Positions 1-6,942 of a DNA stretch of 6,942 nt are shown one piece after another (the stretch's first letter is position 1; each line of letters opens with the position of its first letter). Made by a program: the position numbers and the translations under genes. Under the pieces are notes generated by a model that ran no database searches, was not told the origin of the DNA, and saw only the letters and a program-made list of their open reading frames with translations. The stretch comes from Chitinophagaceae bacterium (GTDB lineage: Bacteria > Bacteroidota > Bacteroidia > Chitinophagales > Chitinophagaceae), in assembly GCA_030151745.1 (NCBI GenBank), contig JASLDA010000371.1:1-6942 (forward strand), given 5' to 3'.

Positions 1-3000
1 TCGTCACGGCGGCTCCCATCCACCTTTCCGTGCCGTCGGAAGCATATGGCACCTGCAAGGGCAGCACCTTCCTGTCGGTCGTAAAAGCGTTCATATTGAT
101 AGCCGATGCGAGCATCGCAAGCATTTCGTAATTCGCCGAGTTCTTTCTCACCTTGGCAATGCCGGATATCCACTCATCCAACAGGAAGCTGTTGGATGAG
201 TGGTCATTCAGCAGAGTTCCCAGGTTGCTGCCCAGCAATCCCGACAGCAGCGTGCTTTCCGCCGGCCGTAAGGAAAACCTGGGGAGCGGGTTGAACTCTT
301 TGCCGAAAATCAGCCTGAACCCGGCAATGCACCGGTCTATGAATTCCTGGGGATCGGCCGGGGCCACGGATGCGGGGTCCACCAGGTTCAAGGCCGTATA
401 ATCGTCGATCCGTTTTTGAGCGATCTTGGCAACCGAGTCTGCGAACGACTTAAGGTTGTTAAAGTCGTCGATAGTATTCTCATGATACTCGTAGATACTG
501 TGCTCGATTCCGAAATCGCTCAGGCTGAACAAGAGGTCTCTGAATGCCTGGAACTGGGCCAGCGTCGCGGAGCTCGCGAATGTGGTGCTTGCAGCCGCCA
601 GGTTCTGCTTCGCATTGTAGAGCGCCGTAAAGGCGGCATCCACCCGTCCATAGAAATCCGACAGGTCATAGGTATTCACTACGCCATCCGCTTCGGAAGG
701 CGTGATATAGTCCGTCGTTCTCAGGTGCTTGCAGGAAGTGATAACCCTTCTCAGGTAGAAGAGCACCGGCCATACCTCCTCTATTGCGCGGATGCCCGAG
801 CTTATCACCTGGCCGTATTCGATGCTAAGCTTCACGTCTTTGTCAGGCCCCATGCCGCTGTGTCGCCTGACGGCGGTTTTTATGCGCTGGGACAATTCCG
901 AGTCGTCGTTTTTCAGGTCGTCCGCGATCATGTACACCATGTCCAGCGGCTGAATGTCCAGGTCCTGCAGCAACACTTCCACGTCGGTAGCGGGGCCCGT
1001 TACCGGCTGGCAGGTCACCTTGCAGCCTATGCCCGCAGGGCTGCCGATCATATCCCCCACCCACTTGTTCAAATACGATTCCGCCCGGGATCTGCCGGTG
1101 TGCCGCAATGAATTCCAGCCTGCGGGATAGCTGCCCGAACTATCAAGATGCATGGTAAACCGCTGGTACACGGGGATACCGGTTTTCGGCGTGTTCACAA
1201 GCTCCACCTCGGCTACCGTATTCCCTTTCGAAATGGCGTCGGTAATACCGCCCGCCTTGCTCTGGTTGCCCTGCACCAGGTGAAATACGCCTTCGGCAGT
1301 AGCCAGATCGCCGGTAGCATCCATCAGGTCCCATATCCAGTTGATCTCGTTGTCCATAGCCTGCCTGTCGCTGCTGCCGACACCGGATATGCCTGCGGCA
1401 GCGAGCATGGAGGATATGCTGCCGGCCGTCTTGTAGGCTTCGATCAATGCGATGCCGTTTACAACATTCCGGGATTTCACATCGTTCATGTCGCTGCCGG
1501 AATAGCTTATGATCGTATCGGTAAGCGGGTATTTATTGCGCAATAGATACACGTACTGGTCCGTGGTATAGGTAGGAGGGCTGTACCTGTCGTGCAACCT
1601 GCGCTCGAATTCGTAACCCAGCAGCACCGCCAGGGGCTGGCCGTTATTAATGCCTTCCAATATGCCAAGCGCGTTTCTTACGCGTTCCGAAGAGATATTC
1701 ACTGACAGGGGGGAAGCCGTACTTGCATTTGCCCTGTTGATAAATCCATTGCGCAGCACGGCCGCGGTGGCCGCCTGGTTGAGCGAGGCGGCATGGATGT
1801 AGCCTTGATTGGAGCTGTCCTTCTCTATCGTGCCTGAGAAGTTTGAGGTGGGCGGCGGGACCGTGGTGCGGGAGCCCTTCCTGTATACTTCCTCCACCCA
1901 TCCGTAGGCCCCCAGGAAAATCCCTTTATTCCTGGCCAGGCTTCCATCCGTAATGCCGCGAATGGCATTCAAGCGCTGATTGACCAGGGCAAGCCGCCAG
2001 GTATCGAAACGGTAACAGGCCGCATCCATAACCTCGCTGGTCAGTAATTCCAGCTCGCCGACGGTATTGCCGGATAAGGCGCCCAGGGCCTGCCTGGTCT
2101 TAAAAAGGTTGGCGGCTTCGGGGCGATCCGCGGCCATGGGGGTATCCAGGAAGGCGGATACGCTCCCGAAACCCTCGTACGGCGTATCCAGGATCGCCCA
2201 CCTGCTGCCGCCGCTATACAATTTAAAGTCGGGATCGCCCGGGGGGATGGGACCGCTGTTCCCATTGTCGCCTTCTCCATGTGCCCCGGACGTGGGGATA
2301 TTGATAAGCTCCGGATCTATACGCTGGTCGGGCGGTATATGCAGAAGATCGCATGCCGCCTCGAAGTATTCCAGCAGCAGCGATTGCCTTGCAAAAAGAT
2401 AAAGCAGTGAAACGTCGGGAATTTCTCCCACGCCCCAGGCATCGTAATTCTCATACTTTACCTGCTCGAAGCTGGCATTGGCCAATAAGCTGAGGTAATT
2501 CTGGCCGCCGCCTATATCGGGCAGCGGAGCATTCCTGTTCGTAAATTTCGGAGCGACCAGCGGCTTCTCTATGGAGGAATGCTGCTCCATAAAATTGATC
2601 TGCGCCATCCGCGGCTTGGGATTCAAATCAAGGCCCGAATCGGCCTGAATGCGGTCCATCCTTCCTTTCTGCTCCTGGTACCACTGCTGCGTGAAATCGT
2701 TTTGCTGCTCCTTCGGGGACCGCTGGTACACCAGGTTGTTCCAGATATAGGCGGGGCCGAGGCCTACTCTCAGCACCCGGTCCACCGATACCGGGCTGTG
2801 CCCCAGCACGTCGGCCGCACCCTGGTCCCCGGAATAAGATAGCGAGCCGGCAAAGGCCGCCCAATGCGAGTCCAGCGCCGCGGTTACGTTATATATCTTC
2901 GTATGGAAATCGGCCATGGGGTCGGCTCCCCATACCATCTTCGAATAGGCGGTTGCCGGCAGCACGCCATAGGGCTGCACCCCGGACCTGACGCTGGGCA

Positions 3001-4363
3001 AGGCGCCCCGGCTGTACACATAATCGCTGAAGAAATCCCGCAGCTTGCTGGTCGTATCCGGAGTCACCACTTCGGAGACCATATTGTTGAGATAGTAGCC
3101 CCAGGACACGGCCCACAATGCGTTATTCATGTTCATGGCATCGTGAATGTCCGTTCCGTTACTCTGGAAAATATGGTATAAGGTATCGTACTCGATACCC
3201 AGGGCCTCGCAGAGGAGCTGGCCGTCCCGTTTGTTGACATTATTCGGAACAGGCGTGAACAGGGGGCTCTCCCGCTCCGTTGCATAAGTGACCTTATTGC
3301 CATGTTCAACGGCGCTGTATCCCGAGTATTCGGTATCGGTATTGTTGGTGCTGGTTCCCTGCTTCAGCAATGCGAATCCATCGGTGTAGTGGTGGCTGTC
3401 TATCAGGCTCTCAAGACGCGCCTGCGATGCTTCTTTCGTAAGCGTGGTTTTAACCCCCAGCGCCACTATGCGATAAAAGCCGGAGTTCCAGGAATCCCGG
3501 TCTATCGATATTTTTATGCCTAGTCCTTTTGCTATCGCCTCGTTGAAATCCGTCATCCATCTCAGCCCGGAAGCGGAACTGGCATTTATATCGCCGCCTG
3601 ATTGCGTGAAGCTGTCGTCGTTCGGATCGATACCCATCTTCAGGTTGTCCGGTATGGGGTTCGTCTGCACGGAATACACCTGCCCGGAAAAACTATAGCA
3701 GGTGATCACGAACGCATCGGGCATGATATGCGTAAACGGCTGCATCGCCCAGGAATCCGCACGTTGCGCCGGCGCGGGTGCGCCTGGCATGGTCTGCAGC
3801 GTCACCCAGGCCGCCCGCTGCGCACCGAAGCTCCTGGAGATCAGATCCCAGGCCTGTACCTTCTCCTCCTGGGTCGCCGCCGCGGCAAAACTGGCCCAGT
3901 ACCGCTGCCCTTCGGCTATCTCGTCATCCGTCAGCTCCGTCTCATGGGTCTGGCCGGCGATATCGTCCGGGAATATACGCACCCATAATTCATAGGGCGC
4001 ACCTGAAGAAAACGTCGTTTCGATCCGTATGGGGAAAAACAGGATGGGGATATGATCGTCAAGCTGGGCGACCATATCCTGCTGCGAGGGATAGTAGGAT
4101 ACCAGCTGGGCAAAGTAATTCTGCTCGGCGGCCATTAACCCGTCATAGGTAGCCTGCAACTGCCCTAAAGCCGCATGATGATTATCGATACTTGCAAGCA
4201 GATCGGCTGTATCGAGGCTATTATTGACGGCAATATCCAGGCTGCGGGTAGCAATTTTCAGCGCTTCCCGTTCCACGGTAATGCCCTGCTCGGTTTGCAG
4301 CTTGCTGATGCGAACATCCGTAATGTTGTATATGAGCTCTTGGAAATTTATTTGTTCAGCCAT
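1..4363 (-). CDS. Giant uncharacterised protein, 3' end cut by window edge (at least 1454 aa)
   Basis: Function unknown. The ATG at 4363-4361 begins MAEQINFQEL. An in-frame TAA four codons upstream (4375-4373) makes it the first possible ATG, and the next Met is residue 77. I read all 1454 codons to base 2 without finding a stop or needing a frameshift. Residues 1-100 look helical. Then come IPILFFPIRIETTF (105-118), YELWVRIFPDD (124-134), THETELTDDE (139-148), FGAQRAAWV (179-187), RSGVQPYGVLPAT (459-471), a Gly/Pro/Asn-rich linker (about 692-712), DAACYRFDTW (780-789), GIFLGAYGWVEE (814-825), YIHAASLNQAATAAVLRNG (855-873), LLGYEFERRLHDRY (914-927), VQGNQSKAGGITDAI (1030-1044), NTPKTGIPVYQRF (1057-1069), LPRFSL (1360-1365) and TERWMG (1445-1450). 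It has eight Cys, no signal peptide and no obvious membrane segment. From memory these blocks mark a widespread family of hypothetical proteins of about 1500 aa or more, so only a modest C-terminal part is probably missing. It is likely co-transcribed with the upstream gene. I cannot assign an enzymatic, structural or toxin role. Confidence 0.92.
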   Translation of the reverse strand, partial: MAEQINFQELIYNITDVRISKLQTEQGITVEREALKIATRSLDIAVNNSLDTADLLASIDNHHAALGQLQATYDGLMAAEQNYFAQLVSYYPSQQDMVAQLDDHIPILFFPIRIETTFSSGAPYELWVRIFPDDIAGQTHETELTDDEIAEGQRYWASFAAAATQEEKVQAWDLISRSFGAQRAAWVTLQTMPGAPAPAQRADSWAMQPFTHIMPDAFVITCYSFSGQVYSVQTNPIPDNLKMGIDPNDDSFTQSGGDINASSASGLRWMTDFNEAIAKGLGIKISIDRDSWNSGFYRIVALGVKTTLTKEASQARLESLIDSHHYTDGFALLKQGTSTNNTDTEYSGYSAVEHGNKVTYATERESPLFTPVPNNVNKRDGQLLCEALGIEYDTLYHIFQSNGTDIHDAMNMNNALWAVSWGYYLNNMVSEVVTPDTTSKLRDFFSDYVYSRGALPSVRSGVQPYGVLPATAYSKMVWGADPMADFHTKIYNVTAALDSHWAAFAGSLSYSGDQGAADVLGHSPVSVDRVLRVGLGPAYIWNNLVYQRSPKEQQNDFTQQWYQEQKGRMDRIQADSGLDLNPKPRMAQINFMEQHSSIEKPLVAPKFTNRNAPLPDIGGGQNYLSLLANASFEQVKYENYDAWGVGEIPDVSLLYLFARQSLLLEYFEAACDLLHIPPDQRIDPELINIPTSGAHGEGDNGNSGPIPPGDPDFKLYSGGSRWAILDTPYEGFGSVSAFLDTPMAADRPEAANLFKTRQALGALSGNTVGELELLTSEVMDAACYRFDTWRLALVNQRLNAIRGITDGSLARNKGIFLGAYGWVEEVYRKGSRTTVPPPTSNFSGTIEKDSSNQGYIHAASLNQAATAAVLRNGFINRANASTASPLSVNISSERVRNALGILEGINNGQPLAVLLGYEFERRLHDRYSPPTYTTDQYVYLLRNKYPLTDTIISYSGSDMNDVKSRNVVNGIALIEAYKTAGSISSMLAAAGISGVGSSDRQAMDNEINWIWDLMDATGDLATAEGVFHLVQGNQSKAGGITDAISKGNTVAEVELVNTPKTGIPVYQRFTMHLDSSGSYPAGWNSLRHTGRSRAESYLNKWVGDMIGSPAGIGCKVTCQPVTGPATDVEVLLQDLDIQPLDMVYMIADDLKNDDSELSQRIKTAVRRHSGMGPDKDVKLSIEYGQVISSGIRAIEEVWPVLFYLRRVITSCKHLRTTDYITPSEADGVVNTYDLSDFYGRVDAAFTALYNAKQNLAAASTTFASSATLAQFQAFRDLLFSLSDFGIEHSIYEYHENTIDDFNNLKSFADSVAKIAQKRIDDYTALNLVDPASVAPADPQEFIDRCIAGFRLIFGKEFNPLPRFSLRPAESTLLSGLLGSNLGTLLNDHSSNSFLLDEWISGIAKVRKNSANYEMLAMLASAINMNAFTTDRKVLPLQVPYASDGTERWMGAAVT
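170..203. repeat. Perfect 15-bp inverted repeat with 4-nt loop, inside a CDS
   Basis: The arms are 170-184 (CCACTCATCCAACAG) and 189-203 (CTGTTGGATGAGTGG), exact reverse complements around the loop GAAG (185-188). The flanking bases (T at 169, T at 204) do not pair, so the stem ends there. In the mRNA of the downstream gene it would form a strong hairpin with loop CUUC, within codons for DHSSNSFLLDEW (about residues 1387-1398). No T-run follows on either strand, so it does not look like an intrinsic terminator. Confidence 0.85.
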
Positions 4364-4380
4364 AAAAAAATCTTAGCGGG
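4364..4380 (-). promoter_or_regulatory. 17-nt intergenic leader without a clear Shine-Dalgarno
   Basis: This spacer separates the TAA of the upstream gene from the ATG of the downstream gene. Read on the coding strand it is CCCGCTAAGATTTTTTT. There is no GGAGG-like element; the TAAG is at best a very weak match. A run of seven T directly precedes the ATG. A/T-rich leaders without strong Shine-Dalgarno sequences are usual in Bacteroidota. The gap is too short for an independent promoter and terminator, so translation of the second gene probably depends on the shared transcript. The TAA within it (4375-4373) is in frame with the downstream gene and fixes its start. Confidence 0.6.
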
Positions 4381-6942
4381 TTATGGTATTAGCTCGTCGG
4401 CGTGCACGCTGAGCTTTACGGGTAATTGCAGCAGCGCATAGGCCATACTGGCGGCGTTTTCCGCCCAGATAACATTTTCGGGATTGGCGCCGGTAACGGT
4501 GATGGCATTCTTCACGGCGTTAATGAACCCGTTACCTCCTATGGAATTGATATTCCCCCAGTTGAGATCGTCCCAGTCGCCGCTGACGGCGGATCCTGTC
4601 CCTCCATAAGGCGATCCGGCTATATCGGCTCCAAACCGGATCTCGGCCACCCGTTCCTGGAAGACGAAGAAATAACCGGCATTGGAAACATTGTTTGTAA
4701 CGCCTTTCGCCGTTGCGACATCCAGGTCGAAGGCAAGAAAATAGATATCGGGATCCACCTTTGCAGAAAATACGGGGTAGAGCTCTCCCCCGCTCTTGGG
4801 CACCCTGTTGAGGGCTCCCAGGTTAGCCCCGGGCCATTCGGCCTGCTGCATATAGATGATCGTGCCGGGATATTTCTCCAGCAGGTCGCCCCGTATGGTC
4901 AGTATCAGCAGGTCCGGGTGGGTGAAGCTGCTTACAGGCCTGAACGTATGGTTACCCAGGAATTTCTCAGGCAGGGAGCCGGTCGTCGGCCAGGTATGGA
5001 TCGGCTTGATGTCCTTCTTGCTGTCCAGGTCCGTGCTAAGCTGGGAAACGGAGGCGAGCGCGTCCGAATATCCCCAGAAAAAAGAAAAGCAGGTACCGCG
5101 CTGATCGGTCGGATAGCCCCGCCAGAGCAATTCCCGGCCCATTTCATGATTCGCGCCCACCATAAATGCCTCGATATGGTCCTGGGACATTTGCAGCAGG
5201 TTGATCGAATTCGGCTCTATTTTATTGAGGCCGGGCATGATCCATTCCGTGGATATGGCTGCGAGATCTTTATACAGCGGCACCTGTATCTGGGGCGCCG
5301 CGAGTATCAGGTCGACCCTGGTAACAGGAGCCGATGTATTGGTAGCAGGGTTTTTAAGGCTTAGCTGCTTTTGCGCCAGTTCCAGTATGGAGGTCTGGGG
5401 AAGCGTTTTCGTACGGATGGAAGCAGCGACGCCGCCGATATTCAATGGCGGCCCCGGGTTGAAATTATACGACGGCAGGGACGATAATGTGGTGTGCAGG
5501 CTCATCACAGCGCTTACGAATGCCGTGGCCGCCGGGCTTGGCGCACCGCCTACGTTTGCGGACAGCGGCGCGCCGGGGCTGGTAAGGGTGAAGCTTGATA
5601 CGGAAGGCAGCGATGCCGTATAGCCCGGCGTGAGCATCGGGGGCGGCAATATGCTGTACGTGGACATCGCCGCCGGGGCCGTATAGGCGGACGCAAGGCT
5701 TACAGACCCCGAGTTCACGGTCTGGATGATCGACTGCGTGGTCACGGCGGCGGAAGGCGTGCTCATCGTTTTCATCAGCGAGCTTGCCGGCCGGGTCATT
5801 CTTCTGAATGCACCCGAGAACATCGAATTTGCCAGCCGGCTGCCGGAAACGGCTTTGTAGACCGTATCCGTTGAGCTGCTTACCACCACCTTGGTATGCA
5901 TGTTCGAGGCGATGTTCACGACCAGCTCATCGCCAAGCGCCGCTATGTTCTTTGTATACAGGCTGGTATTGGCCTGCATGGACAGCTGCAGCTGGCGGAT
6001 CTTTCGGTTGGCTTCTATCACTTCGCCGATCTGCTGCCATGCTATCTGCATGTATTTATCCTGGTTTCGCCTTACCACTTCAGCCCCGATGCCGGCAAAC
6101 AGGCGGAACCTCGGATCCAGGTTGATGGTATTCAACCAATTGTCCGATACATTGCCGGTCAGCGATTGCCTCGCGGCATGCCATCTTCCGTATATGGGCG
6201 GCCCAACGATCGGATCGACGTTGACCGTATTCAGCATATCGGCAGGGTTGTTCAGGATCGTTTTCAGCCCCGTTACGAAGTTGCTGGTATCCGGCCAACT
6301 GTCCGGCGTCGCATCGGCCGGGTGCAGCACGCCCTGAAGGTTTATCGTATCCGGAGGCGTTTTGGTATTCACCAGCGGATTGCCCGGCAGCTGGAGATCG
6401 ATTTTTCGCTTGCCTACCTGGCTGCTGCTCAGCTCCCGCGGCTTCAGCGCGCCAACCAGCGCTTCGAAATCTATGTTCTCGCCGGTCATGAAAGACCAGT
6501 GATAGTATATGGGAAACTCGTTTCGTGGATTGTTGTAGCTGAGGTCTCCCTGCTTCCAGGAGGGAAGTAGGGGATCCATCCCGGCATTGGGCTTGCCCAG
6601 TCCGGCAAGGCGCCCTATGTCGAAGGTGGGTACCAGGAACGCCTGGTACCTGGTATTGGGCTCCAGCCTCCGGGGGCTCATTATCCTTGATATCCCCTTA
6701 TCGGGGTCGGATCCCAGTATATTCTTCAGGGTGCCGAGCGCAGTGCTTAAGGAGGTGCCGGAGCTGCCGCCGCTTATGTCGTCGTTGATATGCACGTGCG
6801 CCCAGGCCCATAGCTGCTGCTCCGAAGGCAGGCCGCTTGCCAGCCCGGCCGATGTGAGTGAAATGGACGGAAGCACCCCGCTAAAGGGCATATCCATGAA
6901 CTCGGTTTCCTTCAATACAAGCAGCGTGATCCAGGGTCTCAG
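4381..6942 (-). CDS. Large uncharacterised protein, 5' end cut by window edge (at least 853 aa)
   Basis: Function unknown. The frame is open from the right edge (first complete codon at 6942) to the TAA at 4381-4383. An internal TTG at 6915 could be taken as a start, but the nine codons before it read LRPWITLLV without a stop and look like protein core, so the true start lies outside the window. Counting from the first visible codon, the recognisable blocks are PRRLEPNTRYQAFLVPTF (about 90-107), FPIYYHWSF (143-151), YGRWHAAR (251-258), WLNTINLDPRFR followed by a helical stretch (269-308), LLWRGYPTDQRGT (605-617), LTIRGDLLEKYPG (681-693), KVDPDIYFLAFDLD (728-741) and GYFFVFQERVAEIRFG (756-771). 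A Ser/Thr/Ala/Pro-rich stretch (about 385-477) separates an N-terminal from a C-terminal module. I count one Cys and see no transmembrane segment. From memory, such blocks occur in hypothetical proteins of several bacterial phyla. The next gene starts 17 nt downstream on the same strand, which suggests an operon. Confidence 0.93.
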   Translation of the reverse strand: MRPWITLLVLKETEFMDMPFSGVLPSISLTSAGLASGLPSEQQLWAWAHVHINDDISGGSSGTSLSTALGTLKNILGSDPDKGISRIMSPRRLEPNTRYQAFLVPTFDIGRLAGLGKPNAGMDPLLPSWKQGDLSYNNPRNEFPIYYHWSFMTGENIDFEALVGALKPRELSSSQVGKRKIDLQLPGNPLVNTKTPPDTINLQGVLHPADATPDSWPDTSNFVTGLKTILNNPADMLNTVNVDPIVGPPIYGRWHAARQSLTGNVSDNWLNTINLDPRFRLFAGIGAEVVRRNQDKYMQIAWQQIGEVIEANRKIRQLQLSMQANTSLYTKNIAALGDELVVNIASNMHTKVVVSSSTDTVYKAVSGSRLANSMFSGAFRRMTRPASSLMKTMSTPSAAVTTQSIIQTVNSGSVSLASAYTAPAAMSTYSILPPPMLTPGYTASLPSVSSFTLTSPGAPLSANVGGAPSPAATAFVSAVMSLHTTLSSLPSYNFNPGPPLNIGGVAASIRTKTLPQTSILELAQKQLSLKNPATNTSAPVTRVDLILAAPQIQVPLYKDLAAISTEWIMPGLNKIEPNSINLLQMSQDHIEAFMVGANHEMGRELLWRGYPTDQRGTCFSFFWGYSDALASVSQLSTDLDSKKDIKPIHTWPTTGSLPEKFLGNHTFRPVSSFTHPDLLILTIRGDLLEKYPGTIIYMQQAEWPGANLGALNRVPKSGGELYPVFSAKVDPDIYFLAFDLDVATAKGVTNNVSNAGYFFVFQERVAEIRFGADIAGSPYGGTGSAVSGDWDDLNWGNINSIGGNGFINAVKNAITVTGANPENVIWAENAASMAYALLQLPVKLSVHADELIP
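5512..5790 (-). other. Segment coding for a Ser/Thr/Ala/Pro-rich low-complexity linker
   Basis: About 93 codons of the upstream gene (visible residues about 385-477) encode almost only Ser, Thr, Ala, Pro, Val, Leu, Gly, Met and Tyr, with very few charged residues; examples are STYSILPPPMLTPGYTASLP and SFTLTSPGAPLSA. The motif blocks I recognise lie on both sides and none lies inside it. A flexible or extended linker between two folded modules is the simplest reading. The boundaries are approximate. Confidence 0.55.
6629..6650. repeat. Perfect 9-bp inverted repeat with 4-nt loop, inside a CDS
   Basis: The arms are GGTACCAGG (6629-6637) and CCTGGTACC (6642-6650), with loop AACG. Each arm contains a GGTACC palindrome. 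It falls in the codons for RYQAFLVP of the upstream gene, a block I believe is conserved, so the symmetry may follow from the protein sequence and codon choice. No terminator-like T-run follows. Confidence 0.7.

Noticed and set aside
170..203. Intrinsic terminator
   Set aside because: The stem is strong, but no T-run follows on either strand and the coding frame continues through it.
416..1111. Plus-strand ORF of 231 codons
   Set aside because: It lies codon-for-codon opposite the long minus-strand frame. It is open only because that gene avoids TTA, CTA and TCA codons in this stretch. Its translation (Val, His, Arg and Gln rich) shows no protein-like blocks, while the minus strand does.
1148..1546. 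Plus-strand ORF of 132 codons and the other short ORFs on either strand across 1-4350
   Set aside because: All overlap the continuous minus-strand frame of at least 1454 codons. None has a convincing leader or recognisable motif.
1..4363. Degraded gene or frameshift, suggested by the lack of a listed long ORF
   Set aside because: A codon-by-codon reading shows no stop, and the register at the left edge still encodes plausible protein (LQVPYASDGTERWMG). The gene is intact but truncated by the window.
4426..5364. Plus-strand ORF of 312 codons
   Set aside because: It is in the codon-aligned antisense register of the upstream minus-strand gene, whose C-terminal blocks (PTDQRGT, RGDLLEKYP, FFVFQE) cover exactly this region. 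It is a shadow frame.
5896..6570. Plus-strand ORF of 224 codons
   Set aside because: It is again codon-aligned antisense to the upstream gene, opposite the YGRWHA and NLDPRFR blocks. I see no independent support.
1..6942. tRNA, rRNA, CRISPR array, insertion sequence ends or integration site
   Set aside because: I found no cloverleaf-like segment, regularly spaced direct repeats, transposase motifs or terminal inverted repeats. Coding sequence fills all but 17 bases.

Overview
The window is filled by two long genes on the minus strand, both cut by the window edges. There is no credible gene on the plus strand, and I see no RNA gene, mobile element or CRISPR array. Read in transcription order (right to left), the first is a gene of at least 853 codons (6942 down to 4381, 5' end missing). 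After a 17-nt gap comes a gene of at least 1454 codons (ATG at 4363, running off the left edge without a stop). I checked the second frame codon by codon: it has no TAA, TAG or TGA from 4363 to base 2, so the left 4.36 kb is one coding region and not a gene desert.

Neither protein has an enzyme signature I can name. Both contain dense blocks of the kind I remember from large, uncharacterised bacterial proteins annotated as hypothetical. In the upstream protein these are PRRLEPNTRYQAFLVP, YGRWHA, LNLDPR-like, PTDQRGT and GYFFVFQE. In the downstream protein they are FFPIRIET, QPYGVLP, LGAYGWVE, HAASLNQAATAAVL, LLGYEFERRLHDRY and VQGN. That recollection is not a database result. Their tight spacing on one strand suggests one operon and probably products that work together. 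Neither shows a signal peptide or a membrane segment in the part that is visible. The role of the pair is unknown. An accessory part of a large particle such as a phage-tail-like or contractile injection system is a hypothesis only, and nothing in the window proves it.

The organism is probably a member of the Bacteroidota with moderate to high GC, for example Chitinophagaceae. The gene start has an A/T-rich leader without a clear Shine-Dalgarno sequence, and AUA isoleucine codons are common despite the GC-rich composition. This assignment is tentative.

The most unexpected non-protein signal is a perfect 15-bp inverted repeat with a 4-nt loop at 170-203, inside the downstream coding sequence. 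A shorter one (9-bp arms, 4-nt loop) lies at 6629-6650 in the upstream gene.
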